DNA of 64,000 nt from VRUE01 sp963716245 (GTDB lineage: Bacteria > Actinomycetota > Thermoleophilia > Solirubrobacterales > 70-9). Shown here piece after piece: positions 45,219 through 53,653 of the stretch. Numbering within the stretch: the first letter of the stretch is position 1; the number at the start of each line of letters is the position of its first letter. The notes under the pieces are model-generated. The model saw only the letters and a list, made by a program, of their open reading frames with translations. It made no database searches and was not told the DNA's origin. The position numbers were made by a program, and so were the translations under genes. The DNA is taken from positions 2,584,420 to 2,648,419 of the forward strand of contig OY970300.1 in NCBI GenBank assembly GCA_963716245.1, given 5' to 3'.

Positions 45219-46217
45219 TCAGGGCGTCAGCTCGGCGACGAGGGCCGCCGCGGGCCGCTCCGCGGCGATCCGCCCGACGGTCTCGCCCGCGTAGAGCGGT
45301 CCGGCATCGACGAGTGCCGGAGGGCCGTCGTCGGTCGCGCTCTGCGGCGTGAGCAGCCGGCCGCCGGGGCGCTGGCTTTCGGTCAGCCGTCGCTGGAGCG
45401 TGGCCGGGACGATCCGGGCGGTCGGTGCGGAAAGCCGGTTGACGATCCGGTTGACGGTCGGCGCCCGGCGGAGCGGGGTCTCCGACGCCTCTCCGGTGGA
45501 AGCCGGTGGTGCGTCGCCAAGCCAGCGCTCGGTCGCGGCGTTCGCGACGACCCGGTGCGGGGAGGGCCAGCCGAAGCCGAAGAGGTCGGTGAGCAGGGTC
45601 GAGTTCGCCGCGAGCAGGCGCTGCCGGTAGGTCGCCGCGGCGCGGCTCTCCTCGCTGAGCAGGAAGCGCGTGCCGGCGACGACGGCGCCGGCGCCGGCCT
45701 CCAGCGCCCGCCGCGCGTCGTCGCGCGTGGCGATTCCGCCGGCCAGGAGCAGCGGGTAGTCGCGCGGCAGAGCGGCCCGCGCCCCCGCCAGCAGCTCGAG
45801 CGCGGGCAACGTCCCACGCACGTGGCCGCCCGCCTCGACGCCTTGGAGGATCGCCGCGTCGGCCCCGGCGCCGTAGGCGGCCTTCGCCTCGGCGACCGAG
45901 CCGCACTGGTGGAGCCAGGTGCCGCCGGTGCGTCGCCGCGGGGCGCCCCAGAAGGTGACGACGACGTCGGCCCGGGCGGCCGCCTCGAACAAGTCGCGGC
46001 GGGCGAAGGGGAGCAGCAGGTTGATGGCGAGCGGCCTGTCGGTCAACCGCCGCGCGGCCGCGAGCTCCCGCCGTATCGCCGCCGCCCCGTTGACCGCGAC
46101 CGTGCCCAGCCCGCCCGCCTCGGAGACCGCCGCGGCGAGCTCGTGTCGGCTCAGCCCGCCGCCCATCCCAGCCTGGACGACCGGTGCCTCGATGCCGAGC
46201 TGCTCGAGAATCGACAC
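45219..46217 (-). CDS. Nitronate monooxygenase (2-nitropropane dioxygenase-like)
   Basis: The 332-residue FMN-dependent TIM-barrel protein oxidises nitronates in studied relatives. Motifs are PVVQAGMGGGLSRHELAAAV at the N-terminus, QGVEAGGHVRGT with the conserved His-Val/Gly substrate region, LLLAGGIATRDD and AGAGAVVAGTRFLLS for phosphate binding. The GTG start at 46217 is six bases after TAAGAT (46224-46229), suggesting leaderless initiation. It is divergent from purN. Confidence 0.85.
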   Translation of the reverse strand: MSILEQLGIEAPVVQAGMGGGLSRHELAAAVSEAGGLGTVAVNGAAAIRRELAAARRLTDRPLAINLLLPFARRDLFEAAARADVVVTFWGAPRRRTGGTWLHQCGSVAEAKAAYGAGADAAILQGVEAGGHVRGTLPALELLAGARAALPRDYPLLLAGGIATRDDARRALEAGAGAVVAGTRFLLSEESRAAATYRQRLLAANSTLLTDLFGFGWPSPHRVVANAATERWLGDAPPASTGEASETPLRRAPTVNRIVNRLSAPTARIVPATLQRRLTESQRPGGRLLTPQSATDDGPPALVDAGPLYAGETVGRIAAERPAAALVAELTP

Positions 46218-46223
46218 GCCTCG

Positions 46224-46229
46224 ATCTTA
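46224..46229 (-). promoter_or_regulatory. -10 box of the nitronate monooxygenase gene
   Basis: TAAGAT on the reverse strand lies six bases before the GTG at 46217. Confidence 0.4.
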
Positions 46230-46259
46230 GGCGCGGCAGCTGCTTGCGATGATGCGCGG

Positions 46260-46880
46260 GTGAGCGGGACCTTCAAGCTCGTCGTCCTCGCCTCCGGGCA
46301 AGGTTCCAACCTCCAGGCGATCCTCGACAGGCTGCACGGGCGCGAGGGGATCGAGGTGGTCGGGGTCGGCTCCGACAAGCCGGGCGCCCGGGCGCTGGAG
46401 CGGGCGCGGTCGGCCGGGGTAGAGACCGCGGTCTTCCCGCGCGAGGACTTCGCGGACCGGGCCGAGCGCGACGAGGCGATGGCCGAGTGGGTCGAGGCGC
46501 GCGGCGCCGATCTCGTCGTGCTCGCCGGCTACATGCAGCTGCTCAGCGAGGGATTCGTGCGCCGCTTCCGCAACCGCATCGTCAACGTCCACCCCGCCTT
46601 GCTGCCCGCCTTCCCCGGCCTCGACGCGATCGGCCAGGCGCTCGACGCCGGCGTGGAGACGACCGGCGTGACCGTCCACTTCGTCGACGAGGGCGTCGAC
46701 ACCGGCCCGTCGATCACCCAGCGCGAGGTGCCGGTTCCGGCGGATCGCGACCGCGAGCGGCTGGAGTCGGCGGTCCATGCGGTCGAGCATGAGCTCTACC
46801 CGGAGGCGATCCGCATGATCGCGCGGGGCAGGGTTAGGATCGACGCGGACGATTCCCGGGTAGTCGTCGCGGATGAGTGA
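46260..46880 (+). CDS. purN: Phosphoribosylglycinamide formyltransferase, folate-dependent
   Basis: It transfers a formyl group from 10-formyl-tetrahydrofolate to GAR. The 206-residue product starts LVVLASGQGSNLQAI and has NRIVNVHPALLPAFPG with the catalytic Asn-His, then GVTVHFVDEGVDTGPSI with the catalytic Asp. The GTG at 46260 gives the usual beginning. The end overlaps purH by eight bases, so the two are co-translated. Confidence 0.95.
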   Translation: MSGTFKLVVLASGQGSNLQAILDRLHGREGIEVVGVGSDKPGARALERARSAGVETAVFPREDFADRAERDEAMAEWVEARGADLVVLAGYMQLLSEGFVRRFRNRIVNVHPALLPAFPGLDAIGQALDAGVETTGVTVHFVDEGVDTGPSITQREVPVPADRDRERLESAVHAVEHELYPEAIRMIARGRVRIDADDSRVVVADE

Positions 46881-48522
46881 GGCCCCCGGGAGCCGGTCGA
46901 CGTCGATGAGCGAGGCGCCCGCCGACATCCCAGCCGAGGCCGTGAGCGACGGAGCGATCCGCGTGCGCCGGGCGCTGATCTCGGTCTCCGACAAGACCGG
47001 CGTGGCGGACTTCGCGAAGACCCTCGCCGCGCTCGGCGTCGAGATCCTCTCGACCGGCGGGACCGCGACGGCGCTGCGTGAGGCGGGTGTCGAGGTGACC
47101 GACGTCTCCGAGTTCACCGGCCAGGAGGAGATCCTCGGCGGGCGGGTGAAGACGCTCCACCCGCGATTGCACGCCGCGCTGCTGGCACGGCGCGACGACC
47201 CTGACCACACGGCGACGCTCGAGCGCGAGGGGATCGAGCCGATCGACTTGGTCTGCGTCAACCTCTACCCCTTCGAGGACACCGTCGCGGCGCACGAGGT
47301 CGACGAGCAGGTCGCGATCGAGAACATCGACATCGGCGGCCCGACGATGATCCGCGCCGCGGCGAAGAACCATGCGGGCGTCGCCGTGATCGTCAAGCCG
47401 GAGTCCTACGACGCGGTCTGCGCCGAGCTGGAGGAGTTCGGCGGCGAGATCTCGGCCTCGACCCGCCACTGGCTGGCCAACGAGGCCTTCGCCCAGACGG
47501 CTCGCTACGACGCCGCGATCAGCCGCTGGTTCTCGACCGAGTACGAGGACTTCCCCGAGCACCTGACCGTCACCTACGAGAAGGAGCTCGACCTCGCCTA
47601 CGGCGAGAACCCGCACCAGCGCGCGGCGCTCTACTCCGAATCGGGCCTGCGCAGCCACATTCTCGCCGGTGTGTCGAAGCTGCACGGGCGCGCGCTGTCC
47701 TTCAACAACGTGCTCGACCTCGACTCGGCGCGGCGGTTGACCGCCGACTTCGAGCAGCCGGCCTGCACGATCGTCAAGCACAACAACCCCTGCGGGGTTG
47801 CGATCGGTGAGAGCGCGCTGGAGGCCTACCGGAGCGCGCTGGCCTGCGACCCGGTCTCGGCCTTCGGCGGCGTGATCGCGATCAACCGGCCGATCGGCGT
47901 CGAGCTGGCCGAGGCGCTGCACGAGAACTTCGTCGAGGTGCTGCTGGCGCCCGGCTTCGAGGACGGCGCGCTGGAGGTGCTCCAGCAGAAGGAGGCGATC
48001 CGCATCCTCTGCGACGAGGAGCGGCGCCAGCCCGACCCGAGTGAGCGCGACCTCAAACGGGTGACCGGCGGGGTGCTGATCCAGGACCGCGACGGCGACC
48101 CCGAGCCGCGCGAGATCATGGAGGTCGTCACCAAGACCGAGCCGGGCGAGGAGCAGTGGCGCGACATGCTGTTCGCCTGGACCGTCGTCCGCCACGTCCG
48201 CTCCAACGCGATCGTGATCGCCAAGGGCGGCGCGACGCTCGGCATCGGCGCCGGCCAGATGAGCCGTGTCGACTCGGTCCGCCTCGCGGTTGAGAAGTGC
48301 CGCGACGTCCACGGCTCCGCCGCCGACGCCCTGCTCGCCGACTCAGCCGTCGCCTCCGACGCCTTCTTCCCCTTCGCCGACGGCCCCCAGGCCGCGATCG
48401 AGGCCGGCGCCACCTCGGTGATCCAACCCGGCGGCTCCAAACGCGACGCCGAGGTGATCGAGGCCTGCGACGCCGCCTCGGTCGGCATGGTCTTCACCAA
48501 GCACCGGCATTTCCGGCATTAG
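46873..48522 (+). CDS. purH: Bifunctional AICAR transformylase/IMP cyclohydrolase
   Basis: It carries out the last two steps to IMP. The 549-residue product has the N-terminal cyclohydrolase (RRALISVSDKTGVADFAKTL, ILSTGGTATALREAG, VKTLHPRLHAALL) and the C-terminal transformylase with YGENPHQRAALYS and KHNNPCGVA. The start at 46873 gives a Ser/Ala-rich tail of about 25 residues before the conserved part, and an ATG at 46906 is an alternative. It ends the purine group in this window. Confidence 0.96.
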   Translation: MSEAPGSRSTSMSEAPADIPAEAVSDGAIRVRRALISVSDKTGVADFAKTLAALGVEILSTGGTATALREAGVEVTDVSEFTGQEEILGGRVKTLHPRLHAALLARRDDPDHTATLEREGIEPIDLVCVNLYPFEDTVAAHEVDEQVAIENIDIGGPTMIRAAAKNHAGVAVIVKPESYDAVCAELEEFGGEISASTRHWLANEAFAQTARYDAAISRWFSTEYEDFPEHLTVTYEKELDLAYGENPHQRAALYSESGLRSHILAGVSKLHGRALSFNNVLDLDSARRLTADFEQPACTIVKHNNPCGVAIGESALEAYRSALACDPVSAFGGVIAINRPIGVELAEALHENFVEVLLAPGFEDGALEVLQQKEAIRILCDEERRQPDPSERDLKRVTGGVLIQDRDGDPEPREIMEVVTKTEPGEEQWRDMLFAWTVVRHVRSNAIVIAKGGATLGIGAGQMSRVDSVRLAVEKCRDVHGSAADALLADSAVASDAFFPFADGPQAAIEAGATSVIQPGGSKRDAEVIEACDAASVGMVFTKHRHFRH

Positions 48523-48649
48523 CCGCGGAAGAGGGAGCCAGCCCCCCCAACGAAGGACTCACTGCTAGTAGCATTCGGACACTTGACAGTCTTTAACTAG
48601 GCCACGGTGTGTCCGACGGCGCCAACTGGCAGGAGGAAAAGGGGGAGAC

Positions 48650-49114
48650 TTGTCGCCCACGGAAAGCGCCCGAGAGGGCGCCGCCTTAACCCGGAGCCGA
48701 TGGAGGGCGTGGGTGCTACCAGCAGCGTTCTGGGTGACTGGTCCCGCGTTGGGCCTGACTTTGAGCGGCTTTGAAGACCTCGCACCCCACGACCACAGTG
48801 CGTTCTTCGAGGTCTGTGCCCTGACCGAGCCGGTTATCGGCCTGGCAGTGTTCGTCGAGTTGGTCGTCGTCTTAGGTCAGCTTACGACTACGCAGGGAGC
48901 GACTGCTGCAAACCGAAGCCTCACCCGCGCGGTCGTACGTACGAATGCCGGCTTGATAGTGCTTTCCGAGGGTTCCGCTCTCTACGCCTTGGCACAGGAG
49001 GAGACCACTGTCTTCCTGCTTTGCACGGTGGTCGTCCCGATGGTCCTGCAGCTCGTTCTCTTGGTCGAGTGCGCATATCACCGCGCTGGGATTAGCAGAA
49101 TCAGAGGCGGATAG
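48650..49114 (+). CDS. Four-helix membrane protein of a low-GC island
   Basis: The 154-residue protein is predicted to span the membrane about four times (WVLPAAFWVTGPALGLTL, EPVIGLAVFVELVVVLGQ, NAGLIVLSEGSALYAL, VFLLCTVVVPMVLQLVLLV). No family is recognised. The TTG start has GGGGGAG just upstream. Its TAG stop overlaps the GTG start of the RES-like gene, so the two are almost certainly one transcription unit. Codon use is less GC-biased than in the purine genes before it, which suggests acquisition. Confidence 0.65.
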   Translation: MSPTESAREGAALTRSRWRAWVLPAAFWVTGPALGLTLSGFEDLAPHDHSAFFEVCALTEPVIGLAVFVELVVVLGQLTTTQGATAANRSLTRAVVRTNAGLIVLSEGSALYALAQEETTVFLLCTVVVPMVLQLVLLVECAYHRAGISRIRGG

Positions 49115-49854
49115 TGGCGGCCGACCTGCGCATACAGTCAATGCCCAAAAAGGGCCTGTGGAGGGCCGGTCGGTGGACGGACGTGAACCGTTTTCCGCCT
49201 CCGGCGCGGTCAATTCATTCGATAGCGCTGCTGTCCGGTCCACCACTTCTCGACGGCTATCGGTGGGAAGATGCCTTCGGTCGCTTTGCGACTGCCAAGT
49301 TCTCTGCGAGCGGAGAGGCTGCAGTAGGGCGCACCATCGCCCGGTATCGGAAGCGGGTCATCGACGGCGTCAGCCTCCTCGACATGATGAAGGGATTTCT
49401 GACGGCGCCATCTGACAGTCCCTCAGAGCCGACCTTGCGCGAGAACGCCATCCCGGCTTCTTACTTCGAAGATGCGTATCTGCTTCACCTTGAGTACGAC
49501 CCAGACCTGCGGTTCATCGATCTCGAGCACCAGCGAACGCGCGATACTCTCAAGCAGCTTCTGTCCGGTCAGCTTGCGAGCGTGGCCCAGACCGTCGAAC
49601 AGGGGCTGAGTCAACAGCGAGATCGAAGGGTGACGCGGCTAGTCACGGCGACGTTACACGACCTCTGCGACAGCCCCCCTTACGAAGAAATCGCGGGCTT
49701 TAGATACAGAGCACCCGATAAGCACTGGGACGCCTACGTCTTCTGGGATACCCCCGCTCGCATCGATCTGAGCCAAGGGGAATCCGTAAAGCCGATTTCC
49801 CCTGCCAGCCCCGAGCTTCAGGCCGCGATGACCACGCTTGGACTTTCGCTGTAG
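49114..49854 (+). CDS. RES-domain-like protein, possible NAD-targeting toxin
   Basis: The 246-residue protein resembles RES-domain proteins, some of which degrade NAD+ as toxins. The middle and end read ASYFEDAYLLHLEYDPDLRF and RLVTATLHDLCDSPPYEEIA, then GFRYRAPDKHWDAYVFWD; the last recalls the GIRYxSR...VFxx part of RES. An early Arg in FGRFATAKFSASGEA may be the first conserved residue. The match is by pattern only. It is coupled to the upstream membrane-protein gene and convergent with an Xre/MbcA-like gene 25 bases away, the antitoxin family that normally accompanies RES toxins. Confidence 0.5.
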   Translation: MAADLRIQSMPKKGLWRAGRWTDVNRFPPPARSIHSIALLSGPPLLDGYRWEDAFGRFATAKFSASGEAAVGRTIARYRKRVIDGVSLLDMMKGFLTAPSDSPSEPTLRENAIPASYFEDAYLLHLEYDPDLRFIDLEHQRTRDTLKQLLSGQLASVAQTVEQGLSQQRDRRVTRLVTATLHDLCDSPPYEEIAGFRYRAPDKHWDAYVFWDTPARIDLSQGESVKPISPASPELQAAMTTLGLSL

Positions 49855-49879
49855 CCAAAGCCCTCTGACGCAAGAGAAA

Positions 49880-50332
49880 CTACGCGGCCGCCGCAAAGGA
49901 CTCCGCAGCCTCCAGCACGGTGCGGTAGACCTCGGTCGACTTGCCGGGCAACGAGGAGGCTTCCGCCTCGGCGGTTCGAGTCACAGGATGATGGTCCTCC
50001 TCGTGGAGAAGCTCTACTGGCGCTCGATCATCTAGTAGCGGGTTGGCGCTGATCATCCACGCCCGAACCGTTTCCGCCGTCTCGCGCGTAGTCAGGATCT
50101 GCGTGATGACATAGAGATGACGGAGCTTCGTTTCCACTCCACCCCGCGGCTTCACTCGGGCTCGGGCGTACTTTCCAATTGCGCGAGGATCCTTGAGGCC
50201 AACTGCATACGAGGTGATTTGCTGGCCCAATACTTCCTGAAGCTTTTCGGCCACAGCGGCGATCGGAACCTGCATCGCCTCTCTATGAGCGCGTTCACGC
50301 ATCGTCATCTCGAAGGGGTCTCCTCGCACCAC
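49880..50332 (-). CDS. Xre/MbcA/ParS-like antitoxin-type protein
   Basis: The product is 150 residues from the GTG at 50332, or 142 from the ATG at 50308. It contains AAVAEKLQEVLGQQITSYAV and then KYARARVKPRGGVETKLRHL, a helix-turn-helix-like part. The ending TVRAWMISANPLLDDRAPVE recalls the DUF2384/MbcA C-terminus (W-x3-P-N-P-L-x-G/D-x-x-P). These proteins neutralise RES toxins. It lies convergent to the RES-like gene rather than in the usual upstream tandem. The end of the protein is an Ala-rich helix. Confidence 0.6.
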   Translation of the reverse strand: MVRGDPFEMTMRERAHREAMQVPIAAVAEKLQEVLGQQITSYAVGLKDPRAIGKYARARVKPRGGVETKLRHLYVITQILTTRETAETVRAWMISANPLLDDRAPVELLHEEDHHPVTRTAEAEASSLPGKSTEVYRTVLEAAESFAAAA

Positions 50333-50513
50333 ATTTCCTCGCTTATCGGCGCTTTCGCGCTGCCGCTAAGAACGGATGAGGATACCAGAAATGAACAAAC
50401 TTTGCACCTATTAGGCTCCTGAGATGCACCCAGCTTGCGCGGTTGCTGCATCTGGCAATCTAACGTATTCGCTCCAGCGGACGCAATGAGACATCCGGCG
50501 CGGGAACGTGCTC

Positions 50514-51200
50514 TTAGCCACGGTTGTCACGAGCGGTGACATTTCCAGCACTGAGCAGGTCCAGACTGCCGAACGCCGTGCGCAGGCGCTCGTGGCGCTC
50601 GACGTCCTGGAAACCCGCCTCGTGCAGCATCGCGGGTAGGCGGCCCGCGCGGTGGTCGGCGGTGCGGTCGAAGCCGTCGATCGCCTGGCTGACGTAGAAG
50701 ATCGCGCTCATCGCCGGATCGTGCGGGGGTCCCCAGTCGGTGATCTGGAAGCTGCCGCCGGACGTCAGGACGCGCCTGATCTCGGCCATCGCCTCGCGCT
50801 TCTGATCGGGGAGCAGGTGGTGCAGAACGAGGGACATCGTCACCACGTCGGCGCTCGAATCGGGCAGCGGCAGCGCTCCGGCCAGTCCCTCCAGCCACTC
50901 CACCGGCCCGGAGCCCTCCTTCGCCCGTGCTCTGGCGAGGATCTCCGGATCGCCGTCGACGCCGACCACCTTCGCGTCCGGGCGCTCCGCCGCCAGGCCG
51001 ATCGCGAACGTGCCCGTGCCACAGCCGACGTCAACCGCCGTGCCGCCGTAAGGCAGCGCCGCAGCGACGCGCTGTCGCATCGCCGTGCGGAAGCGGCGTT
51101 CGCGCATGGTCAGCGCGAGCACCGGATCGTAGATCCGCGAGAAGACCCGCCAGCGCGCTGCGGGTATGTAGCGGGGCTCGGCGCCGGGCGTCTCTGGCAC
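50514..51200 (-). CDS. Class I SAM-dependent methyltransferase
   Basis: The 228-residue UbiE-like methyltransferase has AVDVGCGTGTFAIGLA (SAM motif I), VVGVDGDPEIL (acidic loop), DVVTMSLVLHHL and VLTSGGSFQITDWGPP. The N-terminal RVFSRIYDPVLALTMRERRF is the helical cap typical of the group. The substrate is unknown. The only reasonable start is a GTG at 51200, four bases beyond the 3' end of tRNA-Lys on the same strand, so the mRNA probably arises from the tRNA transcript. Confidence 0.85.
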   Translation of the reverse strand: MPETPGAEPRYIPAARWRVFSRIYDPVLALTMRERRFRTAMRQRVAAALPYGGTAVDVGCGTGTFAIGLAAERPDAKVVGVDGDPEILARARAKEGSGPVEWLEGLAGALPLPDSSADVVTMSLVLHHLLPDQKREAMAEIRRVLTSGGSFQITDWGPPHDPAMSAIFYVSQAIDGFDRTADHRAGRLPAMLHEAGFQDVERHERLRTAFGSLDLLSAGNVTARDNRG

Positions 51201-51204
51201 TCAG

Positions 51205-51278
51205 TGCCCCCGGCGGGATTCGAACCCGCGCCGCGCGGCTTAAAAGGCCGCCGCTCTAACCAACTGAGCTACAGGGGC
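51205..51278 (-). tRNA. tRNA-Lys (anticodon TTT)
   Basis: The reverse strand folds completely: acceptor GCCCCTG/CGGGGGC (one G-T pair), D-stem GCTC/GAGC, anticodon arm GCGGC-CTTTTAA-GCCGC with anticodon TTT, and T arm GCGGG-TTCGAAT-CCCGC. The discriminator is A, and CCA is not encoded. The gene is 74 nt with a normal D-loop, in contrast to the tRNA-Glu at 752. Confidence 0.95.
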
Positions 51279-51299
51279 GAGGTGCCCATGGTAGACCGA

Positions 51300-52313
51300 T
51301 CAAGACAGCTCGGGCATGCCCTCGTCGGGGGTCGAGGCGACGGCGTGGGTGCGGAGGGGGATGCGGCCGGCGCGGCGGGCGGCGTGGCCGGCTGCGACGG
51401 CGCCGCGCAGGGCGCGGGCCATCGCGGGCGGGTCGGCGGCGCCGAAGATCGAGCTGGCGGCCAGGACGGCGTCGCAGCCGAGCTCCATCGCCTGGGCGGC
51501 GTCGGACGCGGTGCCGATCCCGGCGTCGAGGACGACCGGGACCCCGGCGCGCTCGGCGATGATCGCGACGTTGTAGCGGTTGCGGATACCGGCGCCGGAG
51601 CCGATCGGCGAGCCGAGCGGCATCACCGCGGCGCAGCCGGCCTCCTCGAGCCGGCGGGCGAGGATCGGGTCGTCGTTGGTGTAGGGGAGGACGACGAAGC
51701 CCTCCCCGACGAGGGTCTCGGCCGCGTCGAGCAGCTCGACCGCGTCCGGGTAGAGCGTGCGGTCGTCGCCGATCACCTCCAGCTTGATCCACTCGGTCCC
51801 GAACGCCTCCCGGGCGAGCCGCGCGGTGCGGACCGCGTCGCGGGCGGTGAAGCAGCCGGCCGTGTTTGGCAGCGCGAAGAGGCCGAGCCGGTCGATCGTG
51901 TCGAGCAGCGAGCCCTTCGCCTCCGGGTCGATGCGGCGCAGCGCGACCGTGACGATCTCGGCGCCCGAGGCGACCAGCGCCTCCTCCATCTGCGCGAGCG
52001 AGCGGAATCCGCCGGTGCCGGCGATCAGGCGCGAGGACCAGCGGCGACCGCCGAGCTCCCAAGTCTCGGCGGTGGCCTCCGCCCGGACGTCCGCATCGGC
52101 CTCCGGCGCCCCGCCCTGGATCGCCGCCAGGACCTCGACGCTTCCCCCCTCGTGCAGGGCCGTCGAGCCCCACTCCGCGCGCGGCACGACCTCGCCGTCG
52201 AGGGCGACCGCGACGCCGCGCGCCTCCGCCTCGGCGCCGCTCTCGCGCACCGCGTCGGCAAGCGTCGCGCCGGCCGGCAGCTCGTGCGTCTCCCCGTTCA
52301 GCTCGATCCTCAT
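51300..52313 (-). CDS. thiG: ThiS-ThiG fusion: sulfur carrier joined to thiazole synthase
   Basis: The 337-residue product makes the thiazole of thiamine. Residues 1-67 are a ThiS ubiquitin-like domain (MRIELNGETHELPAGATLAD, ALHEGGSVEVLAAIQGG). Residues about 85-337 are ThiG (RLIAGTGGF, TEWIKLEVIGDDRTLYPD with the Schiff-base lysine, PLGSPIGSGAGIRN, VVLDAGIGTASDAAQAMELG). The Gly-Gly of ThiS is normally the extreme C-terminus, where thiocarboxylate forms. Here it is internal and followed by a linker APEADADVRAEATAE, so either cleavage or another sulfur route is needed. It overlaps thiO by four bases (ATGA), behind a TPP riboswitch. Confidence 0.9.
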   Translation of the reverse strand: MRIELNGETHELPAGATLADAVRESGAEAEARGVAVALDGEVVPRAEWGSTALHEGGSVEVLAAIQGGAPEADADVRAEATAETWELGGRRWSSRLIAGTGGFRSLAQMEEALVASGAEIVTVALRRIDPEAKGSLLDTIDRLGLFALPNTAGCFTARDAVRTARLAREAFGTEWIKLEVIGDDRTLYPDAVELLDAAETLVGEGFVVLPYTNDDPILARRLEEAGCAAVMPLGSPIGSGAGIRNRYNVAIIAERAGVPVVLDAGIGTASDAAQAMELGCDAVLAASSIFGAADPPAMARALRGAVAAGHAARRAGRIPLRTHAVASTPDEGMPELS

Positions 52314-53437
52314 GCGGGCGCCCCCGCGAGCTGGTCGGCGACCGCTTCCGCCGTCAGCGGGGCGAGCAGGATGCCGTTGCGGTAGTGCCCGGTCGCCCAG
52401 AACAGGCCGCTGACGGGCGAGGGGCCCACCCGCGGCAGGTTGTCCGGCGTCCCGGGCCGCAGGGCGGCGCTTGCCTCGAACAGCTCCATCTCCGCCACCT
52501 CGGGCACGAGGCGGTAGGCCTCACGCAGCAGCTCGTAGACCCCGCCCGCCGTGGGCCTGGTGTCGAAGCCCTGCTCCTCGACCGTCGCGCCGACGAGCAG
52601 GCGGCCGTCGGCACGCGGCACGAGGTAGACGCGCTCGGAGGCGACGATCCGCCGGCAGGGCGCGAGGCGATCGCGGGCACGCAGCTCGAGGATCTGCCCC
52701 TTGACCGGGCGGACGGGTGGCCGCGCCTCGGCAGGCAGCCACTCGGCCGTCCCGGCCGAGGCTCCCGTCGCGAGCACGACGGTGTCGGCTCGCAGGTCTC
52801 CCGCGATGGCGGTCCGGGTGCCGGCGCCGACGTAGGCCGCGACCTCGGTGCGGACGCCGCGGATCCGCCCGTCCTCGGTCAGGGCCGCCGCGACCTCGGT
52901 CCCGGTCAGCACCTCGGCCCCCTCGGCCATCGCCGCCGCCATCAGGGCCCGGCTCAGCTGACGCGGGTCGATCGACCCCTCGCCGGGTGCGTGGACGCCG
53001 CCGTTGAAGGAGGGCGTCAGCCCGGGCTCCAGCTCACGGCAGCGGCGCGGCGGCAGCCACTCGGCGCCGAGCCCCAGCGAGCGCTGCAGCTCGTGGACGC
53101 GGCGCAGCTCGGCCGCCTCGTCGCGGTCGAGCGCGATGTGCAGGGCGCCGTCGCGCGTGTAGCCGGTCTCGATGCCGCTCGCCGCCTCGAGCTCGGCGAC
53201 GAAGTCCGGGTAGAGCTCGGCGGCGGCCAGGGTCAGCTTCAGCAGCTCGGGCTCGCCGAAGGCCAGCTCGCCGACGGGCGCCAGCATGCCCGCCGCCACA
53301 CGGCTCGCCCCGATGGGTGGAAAGGCCCGGTCGATCAGGGCGACCCGGGCGCCGCGCTGTCGCAGCCTCCAGGCGCAGGAGAGGCCGATGACCCCACCGC
53401 CGACGACAACCGCGTCGTAACTCCATTTCTCGCTCAC
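52310..53437 (-). CDS. thiO: Glycine oxidase ThiO
   Basis: This FAD enzyme oxidises glycine to the imine used by ThiG for thiazole synthesis. The 375-residue product has the Rossmann start AVVVGGGVIGLSCAWRL, ASRVAAGMLAPVGE, a DAO core and the C-terminal GLFWATGHYRNGILLAPLTA. The GTG start is preceded by GGAGG at six bases, which directly follows the TPP riboswitch, so translation is likely switched off by thiamine pyrophosphate. It is the first gene of thiO-thiSG. Confidence 0.93.
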   Translation of the reverse strand: MSEKWSYDAVVVGGGVIGLSCAWRLRQRGARVALIDRAFPPIGASRVAAGMLAPVGELAFGEPELLKLTLAAAELYPDFVAELEAASGIETGYTRDGALHIALDRDEAAELRRVHELQRSLGLGAEWLPPRRCRELEPGLTPSFNGGVHAPGEGSIDPRQLSRALMAAAMAEGAEVLTGTEVAAALTEDGRIRGVRTEVAAYVGAGTRTAIAGDLRADTVVLATGASAGTAEWLPAEARPPVRPVKGQILELRARDRLAPCRRIVASERVYLVPRADGRLLVGATVEEQGFDTRPTAGGVYELLREAYRLVPEVAEMELFEASAALRPGTPDNLPRVGPSPVSGLFWATGHYRNGILLAPLTAEAVADQLAGAPA

Positions 53438-53444
53438 GCTCTGC

Positions 53445-53530
53445 CTCCGCCGGCATTACCCGGATCAGGTCTCTACGGTCGGCGGCGCCACAGCCGCCCT
53501 CTCAGCCCGTGGCTTACGGGCTCCCGTCCC
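53445..53530 (-). promoter_or_regulatory. TPP riboswitch (THI element) controlling thiO-thiSG
   Basis: The reverse strand shows the conserved boxes: AGCCC...GGGCTGAGAGGG (THI box, 53497-53505 for CTGAGAGGG) and ACCTGATCCGGGTAATGCC near 53451-53469. The following GGCGGAGG runs straight into the Shine-Dalgarno site of thiO, so binding of thiamine pyrophosphate could hide the ribosome site. No matching element precedes the divergent thiE. Confidence 0.95.
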
Positions 53531-53561
53531 CTCGATGGTACCCCTCCCCGGCCGCCCGCCG

Positions 53562-53611
53562 GACGTGCCGGGGGTTATGTACCTATGTGGACCTCTAAAC
53601 CCCGGCACGTC
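53562..53611. repeat. GACGTGCCG-type inverted repeat upstream of thiE
   Basis: GACGTGCCGGGGGTT (53562-53576) and AACCCCGGCACGTC (53598-53611) pair over 14 bp with one bulged G. It lies between the riboswitch and thiE. The outer nine bases are the same as in the repeats at 19252 and 62991. Confidence 0.65.
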
Positions 53612-53653
53612 GGCTCAGGCTGTCGGCGCGATGCACCCGGGATAATCGGAGGC

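Noticed and set aside
49158..49415. Overlapping plus-strand frame within the RES-like gene
   Set aside because: It lies inside the longer coupled gene in another frame and has no recognisable feature.
53562..53611. A second TPP riboswitch before thiE
   Set aside because: The inverted repeat there lacks the CTGAGA and ACCTGATC boxes.
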